This document shows, in pieces, positions 54,766 through 62,961 of a stretch of DNA of 64,000 nt. The notes beneath the pieces were generated by a model. It was not told the DNA's origin and made no database searches. It worked only from the letters and a program-made list of their open reading frames with translations. This stretch comes from Streptomyces sp. NBC_00285. Its GTDB lineage: Bacteria; Actinomycetota; Actinomycetes; Streptomycetales; Streptomycetaceae. Each line of letters starts with the position of its first letter. The first letter of the stretch is position 1. Where the stretch lies: positions 5,580,001 to 5,644,000 of the forward strand of contig NZ_CP108055.1 of NCBI RefSeq assembly GCF_036174265.1, read 5' to 3'. The position numbers and the translations under genes were made by a program.

Positions 54766-55992
54766 ATGACCACGAGCATGGAGCGGCGCTACGCGGACCG
54801 CCTGGAGGAGTTCTCGGACCGTCATCCCTTCCTCGTCGACCTGGCACTGGTCCTGACGCTGATGGGTTCCGCGACGCTCGGCGCCTCCCTCACGCTGCCC
54901 GGGGCCGTACCGCCGGACGATGACAGACTGGCCGTGGTCCTCATGGGCGTGTCCTGCCTCGCTCTGCTCGGGCACCGCACCCACCCGCGCGCCGCCGTCG
55001 CGGTCAACGGGGTCTGCGCCGCGATCGTGATCGTGCAGGGATACCTCCTCACGCCCCTGCTGCTGAGTCCCGTCATGGCGTCGCTGTACTGGCTGGCCAC
55101 CCTCGCCGAGCGCCCCACCATCCGCCGCTACGGCTTCACGACCATGGGGGTGCTGACGCTCGCCGCGGCCTTCTCCGACTCCATGGACCACGTGTCGCTG
55201 CTCCTCAGGACCATCGGGCCCGTCTTCTGGCTGCTGCTCCCGCTGGCCGCCGGCACCATGACCCGGCTGCGGCGGGCCTACCTCGCGGCCACCCGGGCCC
55301 GCGCCGAACACGCCGAGCGCACCCGGGAGGAGGAGGCGCGGCTCCGGGTCACCGAGGAACGCATGCGGATCGCCCGGGAGTTGCACGACGTCGTGGCCCA
55401 CCACCTGGCCCTCGCCAACGCCCAGGCCGGTACCGCCGAACACCTCGCGCTCGTCAACCCCCGTCAGACGAAGGAGATCCTGCACGACCTCACCGGTACG
55501 ACCTCCTCCGCACTGCGCGAACTCAAGGCCACGCTCGGCCTGTTGCGGCAGACCGGCGACGAGGGCGCCCCGCTGGAACCGGCCCCCGGCCTCGCCCGGC
55601 TGCCCGAACTGGTCTCCTCGTGCGCCTCCGCGGGGATCGAGGTCACCGTCACCACGAAGGGGGAGCCGCAGCCCCTTTCCCCGGGCGTGGACCTGACCGC
55701 CTTCCGGATCGTGCAGGAGGCGCTCACCAACGTCACCAAGCACGCGGCCACCCAGACCGCGCACGTCGGCTTCGCCTACGCCAGCAACCGCCTCCTCATC
55801 ACGGTCACCGACGAGGGCCCGCCCACCGCACCCGCCCCCGAGCCCCGGAAGGGTTTCGGCCTCATGGGCATGCGGGAACGCGCCGAGTCCGTCGGCGGCG
55901 AACTGCGGGCGGGACCGCGCCCGCAGGGCGGCTTCGAGGTGAGCACGGCACTGCCGTTGCAGCCGTCGGTGAGCGGGGAGCGGGCGGTCTGA
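54766..55992 (+). CDS. Sensor histidine kinase, orphan
   Basis: 408 aa. ATG 54766 with CCGGAGA upstream. About five helices in residues 20-175, with little outer loop, suggesting membrane-signal sensing. HisKA_3: 'RMRIARELHDVVAHHLALANAQAGTAEHL' (phospho-accepting His). HATPase: 'FRIVQEALTNVTKHAAT' and 'DEGPPTAPAPEPRKGFGLMGMRERA'. No response-regulator gene is within reach; the next gene is an inositol monophosphatase-like protein. The cognate regulator must be elsewhere. Confidence 0.9.
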   Translation: MTTSMERRYADRLEEFSDRHPFLVDLALVLTLMGSATLGASLTLPGAVPPDDDRLAVVLMGVSCLALLGHRTHPRAAVAVNGVCAAIVIVQGYLLTPLLLSPVMASLYWLATLAERPTIRRYGFTTMGVLTLAAAFSDSMDHVSLLLRTIGPVFWLLLPLAAGTMTRLRRAYLAATRARAEHAERTREEEARLRVTEERMRIARELHDVVAHHLALANAQAGTAEHLALVNPRQTKEILHDLTGTTSSALRELKATLGLLRQTGDEGAPLEPAPGLARLPELVSSCASAGIEVTVTTKGEPQPLSPGVDLTAFRIVQEALTNVTKHAATQTAHVGFAYASNRLLITVTDEGPPTAPAPEPRKGFGLMGMRERAESVGGELRAGPRPQGGFEVSTALPLQPSVSGERAV

Positions 55993-56148
55993 GGAGCGGG
56001 GCTCCGCGGCAGGACCGCAGGTGTCACCCCGGGTTCACCGGGACGTCGCCGCGTGCCGGGTCCCGTGTCCGGCGGGCTGGTTTCCTGGGGTGTGGACTTC
56101 CGGTGGACGCGATCACCGGCAACGACGTGGAGGGACGGGTGACGAGCT

Positions 56149-56943
56149 GTGGCCGACGTGGATCTCGACCGGGCACTGGAGGTCGCGACGGAGCTCGCGG
56201 CATGGGCGTCGGAGGCGATCAGGCGCCCGCGCGACCCGGATGCCGAGGTGCGGGAGAAGGACGGCCCCGCGGACATCGTGACCGCCACCGACGAAGCGGT
56301 GGAGACACACGTCCGCGAGGTGCTGGGGCGGGCCTTTCCCGGCCACGGCATCGTGGGCGAGGAGTACGGCACCACGGAGGGCTCCGCGGGCGCCCCGCAC
56401 TGGGTGATCGATCCGGTCGACGGCACCACCAACTACGCACACGGGCTGGGCTGGTGCTCCTTCTCGCTGGGCCTGGCCGCCGCCGACGGCACCCCGCTGC
56501 TCGGTGTGGTGGCGGACCCGTGGCGCGGCGAGACGTTCACCGCGGTCCGGGGCGGGGGCGCGCACCTGAACGGCACCCGGGTCCACGCGGCCGCCCACAC
56601 CACCCTCACCGGCCATGTCTTCCTCACCGAGTGGGCGGCCCACGCCCACTGGCCCGGCATGGACGCCCTCCTCACCGAACTGGCCGACCGGCACTGCACG
56701 GTCCGCGTGATGGGCTCCACCGCGCTCTCGCTGGCCCAGGTCGCGGCGGGCCGGGCCACCGCGGCGGCGATCGGCGGCTTCCACGCGGTCGACGGACTCC
56801 CCGCCCTGCTGATCGCACAGGAGGCCGGGGCGGTGGCGCTGCCCGAACTCCCGTACCACAACCAGCCGTTGCTGCTCGTGGCACCCGGCGCCGCCGAGGA
56901 GACGGCCGAGCTCTGGCACCGGTCGGGAGCCGCGGCCGGTTGA
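56149..56943 (+). CDS. Inositol monophosphatase-family protein, altered C-terminal motif
   Basis: 264 aa; GTG 56149. 'ADIVTATDEAVETHVRE' and 'HGIVGEEYGTTEG' are followed by the metal motif 'VIDPVDGTTNYAHGL'. The usual second motif WDxAAG is degraded to 'HAVDGLPALLIAQEAGA': the tryptophan is replaced, although an acidic residue remains. 'MGSTALSLAQVAAGRATAA' matches. Substrates in this family include inositol phosphate, histidinol phosphate, fructose bisphosphate and PAP. The missing Trp makes the substrate unclear. The ribosome site (GGAGGGA) is a little far (about 14 nt). Confidence 0.85.
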   Translation: MADVDLDRALEVATELAAWASEAIRRPRDPDAEVREKDGPADIVTATDEAVETHVREVLGRAFPGHGIVGEEYGTTEGSAGAPHWVIDPVDGTTNYAHGLGWCSFSLGLAAADGTPLLGVVADPWRGETFTAVRGGGAHLNGTRVHAAAHTTLTGHVFLTEWAAHAHWPGMDALLTELADRHCTVRVMGSTALSLAQVAAGRATAAAIGGFHAVDGLPALLIAQEAGAVALPELPYHNQPLLLVAPGAAEETAELWHRSGAAAG

Positions 56944-57062
56944 CGCCCGCCCGGTCGGGACCTGGCCAGGAGATAACCGTTAAGGAGGCATCAACGGGCT
57001 GCTCAGAGCACATACTTCAGCATGCGGGAAGGTCCCGGGGCGTGGTGAGGGGGAGCGGCTAG

Positions 57063-57593
57063 ATGCATGCCGGTGGTGCGGGTCTTGGCAAGGTCCAGGT
57101 GCGGCTGAAGTGGGATCCGAGTGCCTACGGAGAGCCGGCCCGGCATCTCGACATCGTCGCCGCGACCTACGCGGTGGGCGACCCGTACGGGCGGCCGGAG
57201 TACGTCGTGCACACCGAGAGCCGCTCGCCGGACGGCACCATCACCATGACCCGGCACAGCGAGACCGGCCTCGGCCTCGGGTACGTCGAGATCATGGAGC
57301 TGGAGTTCGCGCGCATGCCGTCGGCGTACGGGCTGGTGGTGGTCGGCGTCGCCATCCACCAGAACAGCGGCCTCCGCACCTTCGGCGACCTCTCCCACAC
57401 CGGGGTGCTCGTGGTCGAGGGCTACCGCAGTCTGATGACCGACGACTTCGCGGGCGTCGCCGACGCCACCGCCGCGACGATCGCGGAGTTCGTCCGGGAC
57501 GGGTCCGGCGCGTGGCACCTCAGGGAACTGATCCGGGGGTTCGACAGCGCCCCGACGGCGTTCATGGCGGAGATGGGCAGAGAGCGGGGGTGA
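57063..57593 (+). CDS. TerD-family calcium-binding stress protein
   Basis: 176 aa. ATG 57063 after GGGGGAGCGG. TerD fold: 'VQVRLKWDPSAYGEPARHLDIVAATY', 'HTESRSPDGTITMTRHSETG', 'YVEIMELEFARMPSAYGLVVVGVAIHQNSGLRTFGDL' and 'GSGAWHLRELIRGFDS'. The acidic loop and SPDGT element are the calcium-binding features, although one canonical Asp is replaced. Found alone here; TerB is at 8087, far away. Confidence 0.82.
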   Translation: MHAGGAGLGKVQVRLKWDPSAYGEPARHLDIVAATYAVGDPYGRPEYVVHTESRSPDGTITMTRHSETGLGLGYVEIMELEFARMPSAYGLVVVGVAIHQNSGLRTFGDLSHTGVLVVEGYRSLMTDDFAGVADATAATIAEFVRDGSGAWHLRELIRGFDSAPTAFMAEMGRERG

Positions 57594-57645
57594 GGGGGGC
57601 CCGAAGCCGACCCGTCACTCCCTGCCCTCTGACTCCCTCCCGCCG

Positions 57646-59004
57646 TCAGGCCGACGGGTTGAGGACGACCTCGGCCGAGTTGTTCCTGACCTTCGGGTCG
57701 AAGGCGAAGGACGCGCTGCCGTCGTACGGCCGGACGACGACCCGGCCCGTGGCGTCCGGGACGACTTGGTCGACACGGAGTTCGAACGGGAAGCGGACCT
57801 TCAGGTCGGGCTTGGTCCAGGTCGGCAGGGTGCAGACGTAGTGGGGGATCGCCGGGGCGTCGGCGGCCGGTGCGGCGCTGTGGCAGGTGCTGGGCACCGA
57901 GGTGGCGGTGGTGCCCGGCGGCAGGAAGTAGTCGATCGCGGGGACCGGGTCACCGGAGGCGACGTCGGCGACCCAGGCGGGCCCGCGGTTGACGAAGCGG
58001 AAACCGGCGGTGACGGTGTCGCCCACCGCAGCGCTCACCTTGGTGCCGTGCACGGCGAAGTCCGCGGTGTTGGCGGCGTCGATGTGCCAGGCGCGGCCGT
58101 TGTCCGAGGTGTCGAGGTCGGCGACGTCGCCGCCGGGCTCGACCTCGTAGTCGAACCGCTCGTGCAGCGCGTGGCCGGTCACGGCGAGCCGCAGCGGCTC
58201 GGGCAGCTCCACGGTGGCGCCGGGCGCGACGTCGGTGTCGAAGGAGCAGGTCACGTACGTCATCGCCGCGTACTGGGCGTCGTCGACGTCCGGTCCGGTG
58301 TAGGTGCACTGCGGGTAGCGGGTGGTGACGTCGAGGCCGTACGTCGCCCACAGCTTCACGGTGAAGCCGTGGGCCGTCTCGTTGCCGGTGTTCGTGACGG
58401 AGAACGGCACGGTGAGGCCGGTGCCGGGCGCGACGCCGGTGACGTCCGGCGTGCCGGCGATGCCGAGATCCGGGCCGGAGCCGACAGTGACGAAGGTCTC
58501 AGCGGAGTACTCGGGGGCGGTGAGCGTGCCGTCGGGGCCGCCGGTGGCCGTGGCCGAGTACTCGATCGCGCCCTGTGCGCCCGCGGCGGCGCCGGCCGCG
58601 GCCCGCAGCTTCAGCTGCACCTGCGGGCTGTAGCGGATCGGCACGTCACCGGTGTCGCACACGGCGACGGTGCCGGCGTCGTCCGGCGTGCAGGTGGCGG
58701 GCCAGGCGACCTCGGCCACGCCCGCGAGCCCGGAGACGTCGACGGTCAGGCGTCCGTCGGTCACGGCGTAGTCGCTGTTGTAGTGCTGGAGCCCGAGCGC
58801 CATCGACCGGTACTGCGCCGCACCGCCGCCGTCGGGGGCCAGGACGACCGCCTGCTCGTACGGCGCCTGGATCTCCAGTTGATCGCTCGGCGCCGAGTCG
58901 TCGGCGAACGCGACCCCGCTCCCGAGCCCGGCGACGACCAGCGCCCCCACGACTGCGGCACACGCCCCGCGACGCGTCGCGCGCCGAACGGAGACAGAAC
59001 TCAT
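57646..59004 (-). CDS. Large secreted protein with DUF11/CARDB-like domains
   Basis: 452 aa. ATG 59004; signal peptide ends near VAFADD (about 35). The body is a series of beta-sandwich domains: '[32 protein letters not shown]' and '[32 protein letters not shown]' have the 'NTGN/NRGP' turns of CARDB/DUF11 repeats. Several Cys pairs occur. No LPxTG or C-terminal helix is present, so it is released or bound non-covalently. Function unknown. Confidence 0.78.
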   Translation of the reverse strand: MSSVSVRRATRRGACAAVVGALVVAGLGSGVAFADDSAPSDQLEIQAPYEQAVVLAPDGGGAAQYRSMALGLQHYNSDYAVTDGRLTVDVSGLAGVAEVAWPATCTPDDAGTVAVCDTGDVPIRYSPQVQLKLRAAAGAAAGAQGAIEYSATATGGPDGTLTAPEYSAETFVTVGSGPDLGIAGTPDVTGVAPGTGLTVPFSVTNTGNETAHGFTVKLWATYGLDVTTRYPQCTYTGPDVDDAQYAAMTYVTCSFDTDVAPGATVELPEPLRLAVTGHALHERFDYEVEPGGDVADLDTSDNGRAWHIDAANTADFAVHGTKVSAAVGDTVTAGFRFVNRGPAWVADVASGDPVPAIDYFLPPGTTATSVPSTCHSAAPAADAPAIPHYVCTLPTWTKPDLKVRFPFELRVDQVVPDATGRVVVRPYDGSASFAFDPKVRNNSAEVVLNPSA

Positions 59005-59256
59005 GACAACCCCACATGGGACAGAAGGACCCCGGAACGGTGATCCGGCACCGGGCGGGGGTTGGACGAGACGCCGGGGCGGAAAGTTGTAGGTGAGGGG
59101 CCTGCGGGGCGTGATTCTTACCGACTTCTAGATCAACTGGGCGGGGTTTTCGGCCCGGAACCAGCCGATGTCACGGCGCCCGTGACCAAATGGTGTCCGT
59201 ACCTGGTCTTGGACAGGCGGCGCGGGCGGGGCGGTCGTAGGAGCATACTGAGAAGG

Positions 59257-59478
59257 ATGACAAAGCCTGCTGCACCGAAGCGCCATTTGGCCACCAGTCC
59301 CTTCAAAGCACCGGTCGCACCCGCTCCCAAGCACTTCGAGGTGGGCGACCAGGTCACGCACGACATGTACGGTCTCGGCCGGGTGATCGGCGTCGAGGAC
59401 GGAATCGCTGTACTCGTGGATTTCGGCTCGTCGCAGATGCGGATCCCGAGTCCGTACTCGAAGATGACCAAGCTGTAA
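59257..59478 (+). CDS. Small UvrD/PcrA-Tudor-like protein
   Basis: 73 aa. ATG 59257 lies 7 nt after CATACT (59244-59249) and AGAAGG abuts it, so the transcript may be leaderless. Residues about 27-73 (HFEVGDQVTHDMYGLGRVIGV..., 'VLVDFGSSQMRIPSPYSKMTKL') look like the C-terminal Tudor-type domain of UvrD/PcrA helicases ('GDxVxHDxxGxGxV', 'VDFG...K..L'), a domain that binds RNA polymerase. No helicase is attached. It might modulate RNA polymerase or repair coupling. A long in-frame ORF follows the stop. Confidence 0.75.
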   Translation: MTKPAAPKRHLATSPFKAPVAPAPKHFEVGDQVTHDMYGLGRVIGVEDGIAVLVDFGSSQMRIPSPYSKMTKL

Positions 59479-59496
59479 AAGAAAGGAACACCTCTC

Positions 59497-59688
59497 ATCG
59501 ATCTGACCTCGCTGTTCTCCGCCCCGGAAGGGCAAATCCGCTGCTCCCCCGCAGCGCTGCCGCCTCCGACGACGAACCCCTTCCAGGCCCCGGACTTCGG
59601 GGAGGACGAGAACGGGACCTACCCGTTCGAGGACGACCAGGGGAGCGCCGCCCCAGGCATGCCCGCGACGCGGTCCGAAGCGGCCTGA
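59497..59688 (+). CDS. In-frame ORF after TAA stop, possible AUC start
   Basis: 64 codons with about 90% G/C at third positions: IDLTSLFSAPEGQ..., 'TTNPFQAPDFGEDENG', 'YPFEDDQGSAAPG'. It is in the same frame as the Tudor-like gene, whose TAA is at 59476-59478. There is no ATG/GTG/TTG start at its head; ATC 59497 sits 9 nt after AAAGGA, and CTG 59503 is the other choice. It could be an AUC-initiated small acidic protein, stop-codon readthrough of the upstream gene, or a decayed gene. Composition says it is or recently was translated. Confidence 0.45.
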   Translation: MDLTSLFSAPEGQIRCSPAALPPPTTNPFQAPDFGEDENGTYPFEDDQGSAAPGMPATRSEAA

Positions 59689-59718
59689 CGCCCACCACCG
59701 GGACGACCGTACGGACGA

Positions 59719-59746
59719 AGGGCCGCACCCGGCCGGGTGCGGCCCT
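59719..59746 (+). terminator. Terminator after Tudor-like/in-frame ORF
   Basis: AGGGCCGCACCC (59719-59730) and GGGTGCGGCCCT (59735-59746) form a perfect 12-bp stem with a GGCC loop, 31 nt after the second ORF's stop. This places both ORFs on one transcript. Confidence 0.8.
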
Positions 59747-59840
59747 CGCCATGACCTGAACCGGCCGTCGACAGCGCCACCGTGACCACTCCGGGCGCAC
59801 CGGCCCGCTTCACCCCTTCTCCTCCCTCTCCCTGTGTGCG

Positions 59841-59871
59841 GGCTGTGGATCTGCTCCGATCCGCCACAGCC
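59841..59871. repeat. Bulged hairpin upstream of acyltransferase gene
   Basis: GGCTGTGGAT (59841-59850) pairs with ATCCGCCACAGCC (59859-59871) apart from bulged bases. Role unknown; possible operator or leader structure. Confidence 0.35.
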
Positions 59872-59959
59872 GACGCCCAGAGACGCATGCGAGCGTGATT
59901 TCCGGACAGGCGCACCGGGATTACTCGAACCAGCGGGCAGGTGAGAAGAGATCTCTTTC

Positions 59960-61219
59960 GTGGCGAAGGCACCGGACGCGACGGACTCGACAGACTTGAC
60001 GGACTCGATGGCCTTGGCGGACACCGAGCGGGAAAGAGCGGACACGGCGGTCGGCGTCCGCAGAGCCGCAGCCCCGGTCGCACCACGTGCGAGCCGGGGT
60101 TTTCCGTCCGCGGTGGCCCGCAGCGGGCGGGTCGGCGGTCTCGACGGACTGCGGACGCTCGCGGTCGCGCTGGTCATCGTCCACCACGTGGAGCCCGACG
60201 TGCTGCCGGGCGGCGCGGTCGCCGTCGACGTCTTCTTCACCATCAGCGGCTTCGTCATCACCCGGCTGCTGCTCGCCGAGTACGTCCGTCGCGGCGGCAT
60301 CTCCCTCATGTCCTTCTATCGGCGCCGCTGGCTGCGGCTCGTCCCCGCACTGCTGGCTCTGTGCGCGGTCTGCGCGGTACTGGGCATGACGACCTCGCTG
60401 TGGGGCTTCGACGGCTCCCTGCAGGCCGCGGGCCTGTCGGCGACCTTCCTCACCAACGTCGTACGGGCCATGGAGTCCGGCCCCTACTCCGACCTCACCA
60501 GCCCGCTCGCGCACACCTGGTCGCTGGGCGTGGAGGAGCAGTTCTACCTGCTGTGGCCGCTCGCCCTGTTCTTCCTCCTACGACGGTTCCGGGCCCGTAC
60601 GGTCCTGCTCTGCACCGCGGCGTTGTGCGTGCTGCCGCTGCTGTGGCGCTGCGTCCTGTGGAACCCCGAGGCGGCCCACCGCATCTACAACGGCACCGAC
60701 ACCCGCGCCGACCAGCTGCTGGCCGGCGCCCTGATCGCCGTAGCACTGGCACGGCTGCGGGCCGACGACCCCCGCCTCGCACTCCTGCGCACCTGGGCGG
60801 GCCGGCTCGCGTGGCCGGCCCTCGCCCTGCTGGGGCTCGTGGCCTGGCAGGTACCGGTGACCGAGGACCTCGGCATCTGGACGGCCGCGTGGTACACGAT
60901 CGGGTTCCTCGCGGTGGCGGCCCTGTCCGCCACACTGGTCGCGGCGCTCGAACTGCGCCCCGAGGACCGGCTCTCCCGGCTGCTGGCCCTGGCCCCGCTC
61001 GCCTGGGTGGGCCGCAACCTGAGCTACGGCATCTATCTGTGGCACTACCCGGTCGTACGGCTGCTCGCCTCCCTCGGCATGAAGGAGGGCCGACTGGCGA
61101 CCACGGTGGTCCTCACCCTGCTGATGGCACTGCTGTCCTACTACGCCATCGAGAAACCCTTCCTGCGAAGGGCACACACGGCGAGGGCACCCCGGCCGGT
61201 ACTGGCGGCGGCCATGTAG
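59960..61219 (+). CDS. Acyltransferase 3 family membrane protein
   Basis: 419 aa. GTG 59960 with GAGAAGAGA upstream. A hydrophilic N-terminus of about 60 residues precedes ten or so helices. Motifs: 'GGLDGLRTLAVALVIVHHVEPDVLPGG' (catalytic-type His pair), 'VDVFFTISGFVITRLLLAEY', 'FYRRRWLRLVPALL' (Arg cluster), 'LAHTWSLGVEEQFYLLWP' and 'LSYGIYLWHYPVVRLL'. It is an OafA/YrhL-like enzyme that moves acyl groups across the membrane onto cell-surface sugars or antibiotics. Acceptor unknown. Confidence 0.92.
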   Translation: MAKAPDATDSTDLTDSMALADTERERADTAVGVRRAAAPVAPRASRGFPSAVARSGRVGGLDGLRTLAVALVIVHHVEPDVLPGGAVAVDVFFTISGFVITRLLLAEYVRRGGISLMSFYRRRWLRLVPALLALCAVCAVLGMTTSLWGFDGSLQAAGLSATFLTNVVRAMESGPYSDLTSPLAHTWSLGVEEQFYLLWPLALFFLLRRFRARTVLLCTAALCVLPLLWRCVLWNPEAAHRIYNGTDTRADQLLAGALIAVALARLRADDPRLALLRTWAGRLAWPALALLGLVAWQVPVTEDLGIWTAAWYTIGFLAVAALSATLVAALELRPEDRLSRLLALAPLAWVGRNLSYGIYLWHYPVVRLLASLGMKEGRLATTVVLTLLMALLSYYAIEKPFLRRAHTARAPRPVLAAAM

Positions 61220-61398
61220 GAGACCGGGGCCACCTTCACCCTGCGGTTGCCGGTGGGGTCCGCCACCGACCCTGATCGGATGACTACGGCGCTCTGACAG
61301 GTTCCTCACAAGTGGCCGTCAGGGTGGGGTCATGCCCGGAACCTGGTGCGGATCGGCAACCAGGAACGACCAAGCCGGGCTGGAACTGGAGCCCTTAC

Positions 61399-61803
61399 AT
61401 GTCCCGCCGTCTCACCCTGCGCCCGCTGAGCACTCTTCGCATCGCCGTCCTGACCGGCGTCGCGGCCGGCGCGCTGCTCGTCCCGGCCACCGCGGCCTTC
61501 GCCACCGACCCGACTCCGACGCCGAGCGCGACCGCCGCGACCTCGGCCGACAAGGAGGCCCTGGCGAAGAAGAAGGCCGAGGACGCCAGGACGCTCAAGG
61601 AGGCCGAGGCCCGGAAGGCCATGGAAGCCCAGAAGACCGGACGCAAGGGCTACCCGCGTGGCGGTGTCGCCGCGGGCGAGGCCCCCGCCCAGGACGACAA
61701 CAACACCGGCACCCTCATCGGCTCGGCCACGGGCGCGCTGCTGCTCGCGGGCGCCGGCACCTACGTACTGCGCCGCCGCACCACCGCCCGCCGCGAAGGC
61801 TGA
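61399..61803 (+). CDS. Exported C-terminally anchored protein, second sortase F partner
   Basis: 134 aa. ATG 61399 with ACTGGAG upstream. Signal peptide (MSRRLTLRPLSTLR..., cleavage near AFATD, about 36), a Lys/Glu/Ala-rich helical stretch (about 50-85), then 'DNNTGTLIGSATGALLLAGAGTYVLRRR', a hydrophobic helix with basic tail. It has no LPxTG; NTG sits just before the helix, as TG-x-LIG does in the partner at 21460. The sortase gene follows at 61987. Confidence 0.75.
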   Translation: MSRRLTLRPLSTLRIAVLTGVAAGALLVPATAAFATDPTPTPSATAATSADKEALAKKKAEDARTLKEAEARKAMEAQKTGRKGYPRGGVAAGEAPAQDDNNTGTLIGSATGALLLAGAGTYVLRRRTTARREG

Positions 61804-61986
61804 CCCGGCAGCACGACCTCTCGTACGAAACGGTGGCGCCGCCCTTCACCAGGCGGCGTCCTGTGCGTTCCCCGAACCCCTGGGGCCTGTCGTCGGATTC
61901 CCGCCCGGCACGCCGAGAGCACGCACCCACCCGGACGATGGGAACGTGACGACAGCCCTGGCACCCACCCTGTTCTGGAGCTCGCG

Positions 61987-62631
61987 TTGCCCCCTGCACC
62001 CCGTCCGGCCCCGTCCCGGAGCCGTCTTGCCGTCGCCCTGCTCGCGACCGTCGCCCTGCTCGTCCTCATCACCGCGCTCACCGGCTGCTCGTCCACCCCG
62101 GACCCGACGGTCCAGGTGGCCCCCAGCGCCGCCGGCACCGTCTCCCCGGGCGCCCCGGAGCCCGAGCGGCCGACGGCCCCAAACGCTCCGGTCGCCCCTG
62201 CCGAGGTCGCCGTCCCTTCCGTGGGGATCACCAGTTCGCTGATGAAGCTGGGCCTCAACACGGACGGGACGGTGGAGGTCCCGCCGGCCGAGAAGGGGAT
62301 GACCGCCGGTTGGTACACCGGCGGTGCCGTGCCCGGTGAGGTCGGCGCGGCCGTCATCATCGGCCACAACGACACCCGCTTCGGCAAGGCCGTCTTCCAC
62401 GACCTCAAGAAGATCACCAAGGGTGCGGACATCACCGTCACCGACATGACGGGAGAAGCCGTCCACTTCACCGTCACGGCCACGGAGAGTGTCGGCAAGA
62501 CCGCCTTCCCCACGGAGAAGGTCTACGGCCCGACCCGGGACCGCGCCCTGCGGCTCATCACGTGCGACGGCGACTTCGACGCCCAGGGGCACCCGGTGAA
62601 CAACCTCATCGTGTACGCGACGCGGAGCTGA
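61987..62631 (+). CDS. Class F sortase (second copy), lipoprotein
   Basis: 214 aa. TTG 61987 with CTGGAG 8 nt upstream. N-terminal helix with lipobox LTGC (Cys34). Sortase core: 'VPSVGITSSLMKLGLNTDGTVEVPP', 'GWYTGGAVPGEVGAAVIIGHND' (His) and 'RDRALRLITCDGDFD' (Cys, with Arg before it). Closely similar to the copy at 21837, but Sec- rather than Tat-type at the N-terminus. Downstream of its candidate substrate by 183 nt. Confidence 0.88.
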   Translation: MPPAPRPAPSRSRLAVALLATVALLVLITALTGCSSTPDPTVQVAPSAAGTVSPGAPEPERPTAPNAPVAPAEVAVPSVGITSSLMKLGLNTDGTVEVPPAEKGMTAGWYTGGAVPGEVGAAVIIGHNDTRFGKAVFHDLKKITKGADITVTDMTGEAVHFTVTATESVGKTAFPTEKVYGPTRDRALRLITCDGDFDAQGHPVNNLIVYATRS

Positions 62632-62961
62632 GGGAGCGTACGGGAGGGGCGGGTCGGGCCGGATTCGTCCTGCCGCCACGAGTGACGTCCGGACACTCCC
62701 TGCCTGAAGTCTCAGGTAATTGCCATGAGTTGCTCGATTGCATACGCCAACTGTCTCTCCAGCGCCTAAGGGCCTGTAAGGAATCAACACGTTGCTTCAC
62801 GGTCACGGCCGGCTTGACGGCAGGCGCCGGGGCCGGCGGGGCGCCTTCGCGTCTCGCCGGCCCCGGAACGATGGCCCGTGGATCGGGAATCCTCCCGCTG
62901 TCTCAGAACACCGGAGTCGTGCCGAGCAGTCGGCACCCGCCGCCGAGCAGCAGAACCGCCC
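62632..62961. other. Gap of 330 nt with terminator, no gene recognised
   Basis: The left half (62640-62790) is AT-richer than average, without codon bias. The terminator at 62827-62866 serves the convergent flanking genes. No RNA gene was recognised. Confidence 0.5.
62827..62866. terminator. Terminator between sortase and DUF3533-like genes
   Basis: CCGGGGCCGGCG (62827-62838) pairs perfectly with CGCCGGCCCCGG (62855-62866), a 12-bp stem with a 16-nt loop. Confidence 0.72.

Noticed and set aside
57021..57047. Eight-codon ORF just upstream of terD
   Set aside because: No repeated codons, no ribosome site and no hairpin after it, so nothing supports a leader-peptide role.
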